Source of the DNA: CADEEN01 sp035716845
GTDB taxonomy: Bacteria > Pseudomonadota > Gammaproteobacteria > Burkholderiales > Burkholderiaceae_C
DNA: 64,000 bases
Reading direction: 5' to 3'
Assembly: GCA_035716845.1 (NCBI GenBank)
Contig: DASTJE010000259.1
Location: 3,641 to 67,640 of the forward strand
Position numbers and translations under genes: made by a program. How positions within the stretch are numbered: the first letter of the stretch is position 1; the number at the start of each line of letters is the position of its first letter. The notes under the pieces are model-generated. The model did not search any database and was not told where the DNA came from. It saw nothing but the letters and a program-made list of their open reading frames with translations. Below, piece after piece: positions 34,647 to 43,675 of this stretch.

Positions 34647-35296
34647 ACATCGAACAAGCCCGCTTCAACATGATCGAGCAGCAGATCCGCCCCTGGGAGG
34701 TGTTGGATCAGGGCGTGCTCAGCCTGCTGTCCGACGTCCATCGCGAGGACTTCGTCCCCCCCGCGTACCGCGCACTGGCCTTCGTGGACACCGAGGTGCC
34801 GCTTCCCGAGGGCCAGCGCATGCTGGCCCCCAAGATCGAGGCGCGCCTGCTGCAGGAACTGCGCCTGACGGGCCAGGAACGCGTGCTCGAGGTGGGCACC
34901 GGTTCGGGCCACATGGCGGCGCTGTTGGGCCGCATGGCACGCTCGGTGACCAGCGTGGAGATCCGGCCCGCGCTGGCGGCCTGTGCGCGCGACAACCTGC
35001 GCCGCACCGGGCTCGCGAACGTGACCGTGCGTGAAGGCAATGGCAGCACTGGACAGCCGGCCGAAGCGCCGTTCGACGTCATCCTGCTCTCGGGCTCGGT
35101 TGCGAAGGTGCCCGACGGCCTGCTGGCACAACTCGCCCTGGGCGGGCGCCTGGCCGCCATCGTCGGCCACGAGCCGGTGATGCACGCCGTGCTGATCACC
35201 AAGGTGGCCGAGGCCCAGTTCAAGCGCGTCGAGCTGTTCGACACGGTAGCCCCGCGTCTGGACGGCTTCCCCGAGCCGACCCGCTTCGCGTTCTAA
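34643..35296 (+). CDS. Protein-L-isoaspartate O-methyltransferase-like protein
   Basis: A 217-residue SAM enzyme that in its family methylates damaged aspartyl residues for repair. QRMLAPKIEARLLQELRLTG, VLEVGTGSGHMAALLGRMA (motif I) and VTSVEIRPALAACARDNLRR match PCMT. FDVILLSGSVAKVPDGLLAQ replaces the usual catalytic-site pattern in motif III, as in the Burkholderiales group located between tetR and tolC. Whether it acts on isoaspartate or on another acceptor is open. It overlaps tetR by 4 bp. Confidence 0.85.
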   Translation: MNIEQARFNMIEQQIRPWEVLDQGVLSLLSDVHREDFVPPAYRALAFVDTEVPLPEGQRMLAPKIEARLLQELRLTGQERVLEVGTGSGHMAALLGRMARSVTSVEIRPALAACARDNLRRTGLANVTVREGNGSTGQPAEAPFDVILLSGSVAKVPDGLLAQLALGGRLAAIVGHEPVMHAVLITKVAEAQFKRVELFDTVAPRLDGFPEPTRFAF

Positions 35297-35431
35297 TGTG
35301 CCAAAGGCCCCGACCGCATTGCAGTCCGCGCCCGCAATTCGACGCCTCGTCGCAAGCGCTGCGCATGACCAGCGCGATGCGGGTACAAGTGCGGTTTCCG
35401 TCCCCGTCACATCCCCCAGGAGAACCACGCC

Positions 35432-36763
35432 ATGTCGCGCCGAACCCTCATCCTGCTGCTGACGCCGGTCGCCCTTGCAGCGTCCATGGCCAGCCATGCG
35501 CAGAGCCTGCAGGAGGTCTACGAAGCCGCACGCGCCTATGACGCAAGCTACCTGGCGGCGCTGGCGCAGGCCGATTCGGTGCAGTACCGCACGGCGCAGG
35601 CGCGCGCGCTGCGGCTGCCCAGCGTCTCCCTGAGCGGCGGCCTCACGCGCGCCGAGGCCGACCCCCCCCGCAGCACCTTCAATCCCAAGGGCGACCGCTC
35701 CGGCACGCTCACGCACGCGGTGACGGTCAACGGCCGCCAGGCGCTCTTCAACCAGGGCAACAAGGTGACGATCGAGCAGGCCGAGAGATCCCTCGAGGTC
35801 GCCCAGGCCGATCTGCGCATCGCCGAGCAGGAGCTGATCGTGCGCGTGGCGCAGGCCTACTTCGACGTGCTGGTGGCGCAGGATGCGCTGGCGGCCGCGC
35901 AAGCGAACAAGAAGGCCGTGAGCGAGCAGCTCGCCTCGGCCAAGCGCAACTTCGAGGTCGGCACGGCCACCATCACCGACACGCGCGAAGCGCAGGCGCG
36001 CTTCGACCTGGCCACCGCCACCGAGTTGGCGTCGGAAAACGACCTGCGCACCAAGCGCATCGCGCTCGACCAGCTCGTCGGCCGCCAGGGCATCACGCCG
36101 CGGCCGCTGGCCACGCCGGTGGCGCTGCCGGCGTTGACACCCGCCAACGTGGACGACTGGGTCGCACCGACGCAAAACGACCACCCCGCGGTGCGCAAGG
36201 CGCAGCTCGGGCTGGACATCGCTCGCCTGGAGACCGAGAAGGCCCGGGCCGGACACTGGCCGACGATCGACGCCGTCGCCAGCCTGGGCTCCAGCCACGT
36301 CAATGGCAGCGGCGCGACCATCCCGGGCACGACGGGCAGCGCCAGCCTCGGCGTGCAGCTGTCCTTGCCGCTGTACGCCGGCCACGCGGTGCAGAACCGC
36401 GTGAAGGAGACGCTGTCGCTGGAGGAGAAATCGCGCAACGACTACGAGAATGCGCGTCGCAGCGTCGCCCAGGCCACCCGCGTCGCCTATTTCGGCTACC
36501 AGTCGGGCTCCGCCCAGGCCAAGGCGCTCGAAGCAGCCGAGGCGTCGAGCAAGCTGGCGCTCGAGGCCACGCAACTCGGATACCGCGTGGGCGTGCGCGT
36601 CAACCTCGACGTGCTCAACGCGCAGACCCAGTTGTTCACCACCCAGCGCGACCTCTCGAAGGCGCGCTACGACGTGCTGCTGGCGGGACTTCGCCTGCGC
36701 CAGGCGGCCGGCGTGCTGCAGCCCAGCGACGTCGGCGCGGTCAATTCACTGCTGTCCAGGTGA
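35432..36763 (+). CDS. tolC: TolC-family outer-membrane efflux channel
   Basis: A 443-residue outer-membrane factor. A signal peptide (RRTLILLLTPVALAASMASHAQ) is followed by SLQEVYEAARAYDASYLAAL. The two internal repeats of TolC are visible: AQAYFDVLVAQDALAAAQAN in the first half and TRVAYFGYQSGSAQAKALEA in the second. LGYRVGVRVNLDVLNAQTQLF is typical of the type I-secretion/TolC group. No inner-membrane pump or adaptor is adjacent, so partners lie elsewhere. TetR and the methyltransferase precede it. It converges with waaA. Confidence 0.93.
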   Translation: MSRRTLILLLTPVALAASMASHAQSLQEVYEAARAYDASYLAALAQADSVQYRTAQARALRLPSVSLSGGLTRAEADPPRSTFNPKGDRSGTLTHAVTVNGRQALFNQGNKVTIEQAERSLEVAQADLRIAEQELIVRVAQAYFDVLVAQDALAAAQANKKAVSEQLASAKRNFEVGTATITDTREAQARFDLATATELASENDLRTKRIALDQLVGRQGITPRPLATPVALPALTPANVDDWVAPTQNDHPAVRKAQLGLDIARLETEKARAGHWPTIDAVASLGSSHVNGSGATIPGTTGSASLGVQLSLPLYAGHAVQNRVKETLSLEEKSRNDYENARRSVAQATRVAYFGYQSGSAQAKALEAAEASSKLALEATQLGYRVGVRVNLDVLNAQTQLFTTQRDLSKARYDVLLAGLRLRQAAGVLQPSDVGAVNSLLSR

Positions 36764-36812
36764 GCACCCGCGCGGCGCGGCGCTGACCGCGCGGCGCCAG
36801 CACACCGACGCC

Positions 36813-38108
36813 TCAGCGCGTCGAGTCCAGACCGGTCATCAGCTGCACGATGCGCTGCGCCATGCGCTCGTTGGCGCCGCGGTGCGTGCCCGCAAAAGCC
36901 AGCGACTGCTCGACCCATTCGTTGCGCCGCAGATCGTGCACCAGCGCGGCGGCGCGCCGCACCGCACTGCCGATGTCCTTCATGCGCGCCGCGGCGCCGG
37001 CCTCGATGGCCAGGTGTGCGGCCTCCTCGAAGTTGAACGTGTGCGGCCCCATCAACAGCGGGCAGCCGCAGGCCGCCGCCTCGATCAGGTTCTGCCCGCC
37101 CAGCGGGGCAAAGCTGCCGCCCAGCAACGCCACGTCGGCCATCGCGTAATACAGCGGCATCTCGCCCAGCGAGTCGCCGATCCACACGTCGGCATCGGCG
37201 TTGGCGGCCGGCGGATGGTCTGCCCAGGTGCTGCGCCGCACCGCCGAAAAGCCCGCGCCCTCCGCCAGGGCGGCCACTTCGTCGAAACGCTGCGGATGCC
37301 TCGGCACGACCAGCAGCAGCGGCCGCGGCGCGGGCAGTGCTCGCCAGGCCTCGAACAGAGCGCCCTCCTCGCCCTCGCGGCTCGAGGCCATCATGACCAC
37401 CGGGCGCCTCACCTGCGCGCGCCATTCATGGCCACGCGCGAGCAGCCTGGCCGGCGGCGTGATGTCGAACTTCGTGTTGCCGCACACCTCGACGAGGCGC
37501 GCGCCGGCCTCGCGCAGGCGTTGCGCGTCGCGCGCCGTCTGCGCCAGCACGCGCGCGAACGAGGCCACGGCCGGGCGCAGCAGCACATCGAAGCGCCGTC
37601 CCTTGCGCTGGCTGCGCAGCGACAGCCGTGCGTTGGCCAGCACCATCGGCACGTGCATCTGCTGCGCGTGGTGCAGCACGTTGGGCCAGATCTCGGTCTC
37701 CATGATCACGCCGACCGCCGGCCGGTGGCGCTGGAGGAAGCGCCTCACCGCCCCCGGCGTGTCATAGGGAAACCATGCCTGGTCGTCCTCCGGACGCAGG
37801 AGCTCGAGACCGGCCTGCACGCCGGTGGCGGTGCTGCACGTCAGCAGCAGCCGCATGCTGGGCATTTCGCGACGCAGGGCCTCGATCAGGGGTGCCGCGG
37901 CGCGCGTCTCGCCGAGCGACACGGCGTGCACCCAGACCACGCCTCCCTGCCCGCGCCGCGGCGGAAGATCGTAGTGCCCGATCCGCTCGGACAGGCGCTT
38001 GCGGTACACGGGTTCGGCCCGCCCGCGCCACCACAGCCGCGCCAGGTACAGCGGCGTGGCCAGCCACAGCGCGCACGAGTAGAGCCAGCGGGCAAGCAAG
38101 GCGGCCAT
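36813..38108 (-). CDS. waaA: 3-deoxy-D-manno-octulosonic acid (Kdo) transferase
   Basis: Adds Kdo to lipid A at the inner membrane. The 431-residue glycosyltransferase has an N-terminal membrane anchor (LARWLYSCALWLATPLYLAR), the acceptor-site block VWVHAVSLGETRAAAPLIEA with the catalytic Glu, METEIWPNVLHHAQ, and the donor-site block LLGGSFAPLGGQNLIEAAAC. The length is normal for KdtA. It follows the phosphomannomutase gene after 10 bp in the same direction, so the two envelope genes are probably cotranscribed. Confidence 0.95.
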   Translation of the reverse strand: MAALLARWLYSCALWLATPLYLARLWWRGRAEPVYRKRLSERIGHYDLPPRRGQGGVVWVHAVSLGETRAAAPLIEALRREMPSMRLLLTCSTATGVQAGLELLRPEDDQAWFPYDTPGAVRRFLQRHRPAVGVIMETEIWPNVLHHAQQMHVPMVLANARLSLRSQRKGRRFDVLLRPAVASFARVLAQTARDAQRLREAGARLVEVCGNTKFDITPPARLLARGHEWRAQVRRPVVMMASSREGEEGALFEAWRALPAPRPLLLVVPRHPQRFDEVAALAEGAGFSAVRRSTWADHPPAANADADVWIGDSLGEMPLYYAMADVALLGGSFAPLGGQNLIEAAACGCPLLMGPHTFNFEEAAHLAIEAGAAARMKDIGSAVRRAAALVHDLRRNEWVEQSLAFAGTHRGANERMAQRIVQLMTGLDSTR

Positions 38109-38118
38109 CGGCAGGCCG

Positions 38119-39522
38119 TCAGTGCGCCGCTGCGGCGATGCGGGCGTCGGGTTTGACCGCGCGCAGCGCGGCCATCATCGTGGCCTCGACGCGGCGCAGG
38201 GCCTCGGGCGTGTGCCCCTCGAAGCGCAGCACCAGCACCGGTGTCGTGTTCGAGCCGCGAATCAGGCCGAATCCGTCCGACCAGTCGACGCGCAGGCCGT
38301 CGATGGTGTTGATCTCGGCGCCCTCGAAGCGCAGGCGTCCGTCGGCCACGCGCGCCTGCAGCTCGGCCACCAGGCGGTGATGCTCGCCCTCCTCGCACGG
38401 CACGTTCAGCTCGGGGGTGTTGAAGCTGGTGGGCAGGGCATTGAGCACCGCGCTCGGATCCTTCGAACGCGACAGGATCTCGAGCATGCGCGCGGCGCAG
38501 TAGGTGGCATCGTCGAAACCGTACCAGCGCTCGCCGAAGAAGATGTGGCCGCTCATCTCGCCCGCGATCGGCGTCTTCAGCTCGGCCATCTTGGCCTTGA
38601 TCAGCGAGTGACCGGTCTTGTAGATCATCGGCACGCCGCCGGCGGCGCGGATCGCCGGCCCCAGGCGCTGGCTGCACTTGACGTCGTAGAGGATGGTCGC
38701 CCCCGGCACGCGCGTGAGCACATCCTGCGCCAGCAGCATCAGCTGGCGGTCGGGGTAGATGATCTGGCCGTCCTTGGTGACGAGGCCGAGGCGGTCGCCG
38801 TCGCCGTCGAAGGCGATGCCCAGCTCGGCATCGGTCGATTTCACGCGCGCGATCAGCTCGGCCAGGTTCTCGGGCTTGCTCGGGTCCGGGTGATGGTTGG
38901 GGAAGTCGCCGTCGACCTCCGAGTACATCTCGTCGACGCGGCAGCCGATGGCGCGCAGCACCTGGGGCGAGGTGGCGCCCGGGATGCCGTTGCCGGAGTC
39001 GACCACGATCTTCATCGTGCGCGCCAGCCTGGCGTCGCCGGCGATGCGGGCGATGTACTCGGCCGTGATGTCCATCCGGCCGATGCGGCCGCGGCCCCGC
39101 GTGTAGCGCTCGGCCTCGATGCGCTGGCGCAGGGCCTGGATCTCGTCGCCGTAGATGGCTCGGCCGGCCATCACCATCTTGAAGCCGTTGTAGTCCTTCG
39201 GGTTGTGGCTGCCGGTGACCTGGATGCCCGAGCGGCAGCCGTACCGAGCGCGCGTGGCGGCCACGTAGTACAGCATCGGCGTGGTCACGGCGCCGAGGTC
39301 GACCACATCGAGCCCGGTGGAGGCCAGGCCGCGCATCAGGGCCTTGACGAGGCCGGGGCCCGACAGGCGTCCGTCGCGTCCCACCGCCACCGCCTTCTCG
39401 CCGGCGGCCAAGGCCTCCGAGCCGAAGGCCCGGCCGAGGTGTTCGGCGAAGGCCTCGTCGATCGTCCTGCCAACGACGCCGCGGATGTCATAGGCCTTGA
39501 AGATGGTGGCGTCGGCATGCAT
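38119..39522 (-). CDS. Phosphomannomutase/phosphoglucomutase
   Basis: Interconverts hexose 6- and 1-phosphates for LPS and polysaccharide synthesis (AlgC/ManB type). The 467-residue enzyme has IFKAYDIRGVVGRTIDEAFA, the phosphoserine loop QVTGSHNPKDYNGFKMV, the metal loop IAFDGDGDRLGLV, the sugar loop GEMSGHIFFGERWYGFDDA, and the phosphate-binding RGSNTTPVLVLRFEG. The start at 39522 follows AGGAGAA at a suitable distance; upstream frame has no homology. waaA follows it. Confidence 0.95.
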   Translation of the reverse strand: MHADATIFKAYDIRGVVGRTIDEAFAEHLGRAFGSEALAAGEKAVAVGRDGRLSGPGLVKALMRGLASTGLDVVDLGAVTTPMLYYVAATRARYGCRSGIQVTGSHNPKDYNGFKMVMAGRAIYGDEIQALRQRIEAERYTRGRGRIGRMDITAEYIARIAGDARLARTMKIVVDSGNGIPGATSPQVLRAIGCRVDEMYSEVDGDFPNHHPDPSKPENLAELIARVKSTDAELGIAFDGDGDRLGLVTKDGQIIYPDRQLMLLAQDVLTRVPGATILYDVKCSQRLGPAIRAAGGVPMIYKTGHSLIKAKMAELKTPIAGEMSGHIFFGERWYGFDDATYCAARMLEILSRSKDPSAVLNALPTSFNTPELNVPCEEGEHHRLVAELQARVADGRLRFEGAEINTIDGLRVDWSDGFGLIRGSNTTPVLVLRFEGHTPEALRRVEATMMAALRAVKPDARIAAAAH

Positions 39523-39770
39523 GGGGGCGCTTCTCCTGCGTCTTCGGGATGTGCCGGGCCATTGTAGGCACCGACCCCGTGCAGGCCTTGGTGCGGATCC
39601 GCGTGGCCGCCGGCACCTGGCAAGCGATCTTGCGTGACGCGCGCGCCATGGTGTCGAGCGCTGCGATCGGTGCCCTTCCGTCGCCGCGGTCCAGGAAGGC
39701 ACCCCGCCGGGGCCAGCAGCGGCCGCGAGCCACAGGTCCGAAAACGGCGAGTGCGGTGCGCCGTGCCGCC

Positions 39771-39776
39771 TATCAT
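39771..39776 (+). promoter_or_regulatory. -10 box (TATCAT) for the ada-alkA gene
   Basis: It ends 6 nt before the ATG at 39783, implying a leaderless mRNA. No clear Ada-box was recognised upstream. Confidence 0.45.
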
Positions 39777-39782
39777 GAGCCC

Positions 39783-41282
39783 ATGGAAACCGCCCTCGAT
39801 TCGACGCGCATCGACGACGACAGTGCCTACCGCGCGATCGTCGCGCACGACGCGCGCTTCGATGGCCGGCTGTTCATCGGCGTCACGTCCACCGGCGTGT
39901 ACTGCCGGCCGGTGTGCCGCGTGCGCACGCCGATGCGGCGCAACTGCCGCTTCTTCGCCAATGCACCCAGCGCCGAGGCCGCGGGCTTTCGCCCCTGCCT
40001 GCGTTGCCGCCCCGAGCTGGCCCCCGGCCTCGCGCTGGTCGACTCGCCCCAGGTGCTGGCCCTGCACGCGGCGCGCATGCTCGACGCCGCGGTGCGCGCG
40101 GGCGACCCTGACGTCGCCCTGCCCGCCGTGGCGGCCAAGCTCGGCGTGACCGACCGCCACCTGCGCCGCATCTTCATGGCCGCGCATGGCGTGACGCCGA
40201 TCGACTACCTGACGACGCAGCGCCTGCTGCTGGCCAAGCATCTGCTGACCGACACCGACCTGGCCCTGTCCGACGTCGCGTTCGCGGCGGGCTTCGGCAG
40301 CCAGCGGCGCTTCAATGCAGCCTTCGCCGAGCGCTATCGGCTGGCGCCCGGCGCCCTGCGCAGGATCCGCGAACAGGACGGCGGCGCTGCGCAGCGCACC
40401 CACGCCGCGGTCCCCGGCCCCCTGCTGCGCCTGGCCTACCGGCCGCCGTACGACGCGGCCGGCGTGATCGGCTTCTTCGCGGCCCGCGCCGTCCCCGGCA
40501 TCGAGGCGGTGGACCGCGACGCGCTCACGCTGCGGCGCACGCTGGCGTGGCAGCACCAGGGCCGCCGCCTCGCCGGCTGGCTGACCGCGCGCTTCGTGCC
40601 CGAGCGCCACGAGGTCGAGGCGCGGATCGCGCCGGCCCTCGCGCCGGCGCTCGGCGCCGTCGTGCAGCGCCTGCGCCAGGGACTCGACCTCGATGCGGAT
40701 CCGGCGCCGATCGGCGCCGCGCTGGCCAACCTGCCCGGCGCCGAAGGCGTGCGCGTGCCCAACGGGATGGACGGCTGGGAGATCGCCGCGCGCGTGATCC
40801 TCGGCCAGCAGGTCACGGTGGCCGCGGCGCGCACGCTGACGAGGCGCCTGGTCGAGCGCTTCGGCGAGCCGATCGAGACCCCGATGGCCGACCTGTCGCG
40901 GCTGTTCCCGTCGGCGCACCGGATCGCTCACGCCGATGCCGCCGACATCGGCACGCTGGGCATCGTGCGCCAGCGCGTGGGCGCCCTGCAGGCCCTGGCG
41001 CGCGAGGTCGACCGCGGCCGCGTCGAGCTGCACCGCGGCGCCCCGCTGCAGGCCACGCTGGCGGCGCTGCGCGCCGTGCCGGGCATCGGCGAATGGACGG
41101 TGCAACTGATCGCCATGCGCGCGCTGGCCTGGCCCGACGCCTTCCCGGCCACCGACATCGGCGTGATGAAGGCGCTGGGCACGCGCGACGCGAAGGTGGT
41201 GGCAGAGCGCGCCGTGGCCTGGCGGCCCTGGCGCTCGTACGCGGTGATGCGGCTGTGGCAATCCCTGGAGACCGGAACATGA
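39783..41282 (+). CDS. Ada N-domain - AraC regulator - AlkA DNA glycosylase fusion
   Basis: A 499-residue repair and regulatory protein with three parts. Residues 10-80 are the Ada methyl-phosphotriester domain: VTSTGVYCRPVCRVRTP gives C41, the methyl acceptor, and C45, and GFRPCLRCRPE gives C72 and C75. Residues 90-195 are an AraC helix-turn-helix pair (AKLGVTDRHLRRIF, VAFAAGFGSQRRFNAAFAER). Residues 210-499 are an AlkA-type 3-methyladenine glycosylase with the HhH element VPGIGEWTVQLIAMRALAWP and the catalytic Asp in FPATDIGV. It senses alkylation and removes damaged bases. The Ogt gene overlaps its stop. Confidence 0.94.
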   Translation: METALDSTRIDDDSAYRAIVAHDARFDGRLFIGVTSTGVYCRPVCRVRTPMRRNCRFFANAPSAEAAGFRPCLRCRPELAPGLALVDSPQVLALHAARMLDAAVRAGDPDVALPAVAAKLGVTDRHLRRIFMAAHGVTPIDYLTTQRLLLAKHLLTDTDLALSDVAFAAGFGSQRRFNAAFAERYRLAPGALRRIREQDGGAAQRTHAAVPGPLLRLAYRPPYDAAGVIGFFAARAVPGIEAVDRDALTLRRTLAWQHQGRRLAGWLTARFVPERHEVEARIAPALAPALGAVVQRLRQGLDLDADPAPIGAALANLPGAEGVRVPNGMDGWEIAARVILGQQVTVAAARTLTRRLVERFGEPIETPMADLSRLFPSAHRIAHADAADIGTLGIVRQRVGALQALAREVDRGRVELHRGAPLQATLAALRAVPGIGEWTVQLIAMRALAWPDAFPATDIGVMKALGTRDAKVVAERAVAWRPWRSYAVMRLWQSLETGT

Positions 41283-41791
41283 CGACGCCCTTCGACGGCG
41301 TGCCGCTGGTGGCACGCGCCGACCTCGACACCCCGCTCGGCGCGATGACCGCCTTGGCCACCCCGCGCGGCCTGGCCGGCCTGTGGTTCGATGCCGCGAA
41401 GTACCGGCCCGAGCTCGCCCACGTGCCCGAGGATCCGGCGAACACGCACATCGCCGCGGCACGCGCCTGGCTGGCCGCCTACTGGGCCGGCGGCGACCCG
41501 GCCCCTGGCGACGTGCCGCTCGACCTGCACGGCAGCGCGTTCCAGCGCGCGGTGTGGCAGGCGCTGCTGGCGATCCCGCGCGGCCATACGCGGACCTACG
41601 GCCAGATCGCCGCGGCGGTCGGCGCCGGCGCAGTGGCGCGCGCCACCGGCGGCGCGATCGGCCGCAACCCGGTGGCGCTGATCGTGCCCTGCCACCGCGT
41701 CGTCGGCGCGAACGGCTCGCTGACCGGCTTTGCCGCCGGGCTGCCGCGCAAGGAGCGCTTGCTGCAGCACGAGGGAGCGCTGCTCGCGTGA
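41279..41791 (+). CDS. ogt: Methylated-DNA-[protein]-cysteine S-methyltransferase
   Basis: Suicide enzyme that removes methyl groups from O6-alkylguanine. The 170-residue protein has the helix-turn-helix FQRAVWQALLAIPRGHTRTY and the acceptor Cys138 in the loop ALIVPCHRVVGANGSLTGF. It supplies the O6-alkylguanine activity that the neighbouring Ada-AlkA fusion lacks. The ATG overlaps the preceding stop by 4 bp. It is in turn coupled to an EamA transporter gene. Confidence 0.95.
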   Translation: MTTPFDGVPLVARADLDTPLGAMTALATPRGLAGLWFDAAKYRPELAHVPEDPANTHIAAARAWLAAYWAGGDPAPGDVPLDLHGSAFQRAVWQALLAIPRGHTRTYGQIAAAVGAGAVARATGGAIGRNPVALIVPCHRVVGANGSLTGFAAGLPRKERLLQHEGALLA

Positions 41792-42681
41792 GGGCCTTGG
41801 ACATCGCCGAACTGCTGGCGCTGGCCGCGTTGTGGGGCGCATCCTTCCTGTTCATGCGCCTGGGCGCCGGCGAGTTCGGTCCGGTGGCGCTGGCCGGCCT
41901 GCGCGTGGCCGGTGCCGCCGCCCTGCTGCTGCCGCTGCTGGCCTGGCGACGTCAGGCGGCGGCGCTGGGCACGCACTGGCGCGCCCTGCTGATCGTGGGC
42001 GCCCTCAACTCCGCGCTGCCGTTCGCGCTCTATGCCATGGCGGCATTGGCGATCAGCGCGGGCCTGTCGGCGATCCTCAACGCGACGGCGCCGCTGTGGG
42101 GCGCCGTGGTGGCCTGGCTGTGGCTCGGCGATCGGCCGACGCGCGATCGCCTCGTCGGCCTGGCCGTGGGTTTCGGCGGCGTGGCCGCCCTGGCCTGGGA
42201 CAAGGCGAGCCTGCGCACCACCGAAGCGGGCGTCAGCCCGGCCCTGGCGGTGGCAGCCTGCCTGGGGGCCACGCTGTGCTACGGCTTCGCGGCCAACTAC
42301 ACCCGGCGCATGCTGGAAGGCGTGCCGCCGCTGGCGGTGGCGGCCGGCAGCCAGGGCGCCGCCGCGCTGCTGCTGGCCTTGCCCACGGCCGCCTTGTGGC
42401 CCGCCACGCCGCCGGGCGCCGCGGCGTGGGCGGCGCTCGCCGCGCTGGCCCTGCTGTGCACCGGGGTGGCCTACGTCCTCTACTTCCGCCTCATCCTGCG
42501 CCTGGGTGCGGCACGCGCCATCACCGTCACCTTCCTGATCCCCGTCTTTGGCGTCCTGTGGGGCGCGTTGCTGCTGGACGAGCGGCCCACGGCCTCGATG
42601 GCGGCCGGGTGCGCGGTGATCCTGGCCGGCACCGCGCTGGTGACCGGCGCCCTCACGCTGCCGCGCCCGCGTAAACCCTGA
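41788..42681 (+). CDS. EamA/DMT-family permease
   Basis: A 297-residue inner-membrane protein with ten hydrophobic segments in two EamA repeats: ALAALWGASFLFMRLGAGEF and LGATLCYGFAANYTRRMLEG open each half, and LNATAPLWGAVVAWLWLGDR and LIPVFGVLWGALLLDERPTA close them. Such permeases export metabolites or amino acids; substrate unknown. The GTG start overlaps the ogt stop by 4 bp, so it is translated with the repair genes, a pairing with no obvious reason. Confidence 0.9.
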   Translation: MRALDIAELLALAALWGASFLFMRLGAGEFGPVALAGLRVAGAAALLLPLLAWRRQAAALGTHWRALLIVGALNSALPFALYAMAALAISAGLSAILNATAPLWGAVVAWLWLGDRPTRDRLVGLAVGFGGVAALAWDKASLRTTEAGVSPALAVAACLGATLCYGFAANYTRRMLEGVPPLAVAAGSQGAAALLLALPTAALWPATPPGAAAWAALAALALLCTGVAYVLYFRLILRLGAARAITVTFLIPVFGVLWGALLLDERPTASMAAGCAVILAGTALVTGALTLPRPRKP

Positions 42682-42716
42682 GAAGGCCGCCCTTCGGGGC
42701 TCGGGACAATGCGTGT

Positions 42717-42724
42717 TGTATACA
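42717..42724. promoter_or_regulatory. GntR-type operator 1 (TGTATACA)
   Basis: The palindrome TGTATACA sits in the shared context GTTGTATACA. The same 10-mer recurs at 42814-42823. FCD-type GntR regulators commonly bind such AT-centred TGTATACA sites in otherwise G+C-rich DNA. Located 145 bp upstream of the gntR start. Confidence 0.65.
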
Positions 42725-42815
42725 GCGCGACGCCAACACGTGCCCATTCGCCCCCATCCGCTCGCGACTTGCGCTCCGCCAGCCCCGCTCGCATCGCGCC
42801 GCGAGACGTCGTCGT

Positions 42816-42823
42816 TGTATACA
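42816..42823. promoter_or_regulatory. GntR-type operator 2 (TGTATACA)
   Basis: Identical to operator 1 including the flanking GT. The centres are 99 bp apart. It lies 39 bp upstream of the gntR start codon, a suitable place for autorepression. Confidence 0.65.
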
Positions 42824-42861
42824 TTGACGCACGACCGGCTCGTAGCCTCCGGCCGCCCGGA

Positions 42862-43662
42862 ATGAACGTTCGCACGAATCCCGCCACACACGACGCCGAG
42901 GGCGCTTCGCAATCGATGCGTGCCCAGTTGCGATTGCGCGAGATGATCGTCGGCGGCGAACTCGCGCCGGGCGCACGCATCGCCGAGCTGGCGATGGTCG
43001 AGGCGCTGGCCATGTCGCGCACGCCGATCCGCACGGCGCTGGTGCGTCTGCAGGAAGAGGGGCTGCTCGAGGCGCTGCCCTCGGGCGGGTTCTCGGTGCG
43101 CGACTTCTCCGAGGCCGACATCCACGATGCGATCGAGCTGCGTGGCACGCTGGAGGGCCTGGCCGCGCGGCTGGCGGCCGAGCGGGGCGCGCCCGCCGCA
43201 GTGCTCTGCGAGGCGCGCGGCTGCCTGGCCGCCCTCGACGCGGTGCTGGCCGCCCCGCGCCTGAGCGACGCCTCGTTCGCCCGCTACGCCGAGCACAACG
43301 CCCGTTTCCACGCCCTGCTGGCCGCGATGTCGGGCAGTGCGCTGGTGCAGCGCCAGGTCGAGCGCGCAGCCGCCCTGCCCTTCGCCTCGCCCAACGGCTT
43401 CGTGATGGTCGACGCCGGCAGCACGCGCGCGCGCGACCACCTGCGGGCGGCTCACGAACAGCACCATGCCCTGCTCGAGGCGATCGCGGCCCGCGAAGGC
43501 GCGCGTGCCGAGGCGCTCGCGCGCGAACATGCCCGCAACGCGCGCCGCAACCTCGCCGACGCGCTGTGCAACCAGCGCTCGCTGCAGCGGGTGCCGGGCG
43601 CGCGCCTGATCCGACCCCGCGCGCCCGCCGAGGGCCGCGCCGGCTTCGCAGACAGACCCTGA
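42862..43662 (+). CDS. GntR-family regulator, FCD (FadR) subfamily
   Basis: A 266-residue regulator. The N-terminal winged helix is LRLREMIVGGELAPGARIAE, then EALAMSRTPIRTALVRLQEE. The FCD domain includes IELRGTLEGLAARLAAERGA and YAEHNARFHALLAAMSGSAL and ends in HHALLEAIAAREGARAEALA. FCD domains bind organic acids or metals. The start MNVRT at 42862 lies after two TGTATACA operators. The MetE-like and TRAP genes follow within 13 bp and are the probable regulon. Confidence 0.92.
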   Translation: MNVRTNPATHDAEGASQSMRAQLRLREMIVGGELAPGARIAELAMVEALAMSRTPIRTALVRLQEEGLLEALPSGGFSVRDFSEADIHDAIELRGTLEGLAARLAAERGAPAAVLCEARGCLAALDAVLAAPRLSDASFARYAEHNARFHALLAAMSGSALVQRQVERAAALPFASPNGFVMVDAGSTRARDHLRAAHEQHHALLEAIAAREGARAEALAREHARNARRNLADALCNQRSLQRVPGARLIRPRAPAEGRAGFADRP

Positions 43663-43675
43663 CCCTGGAGACCCC

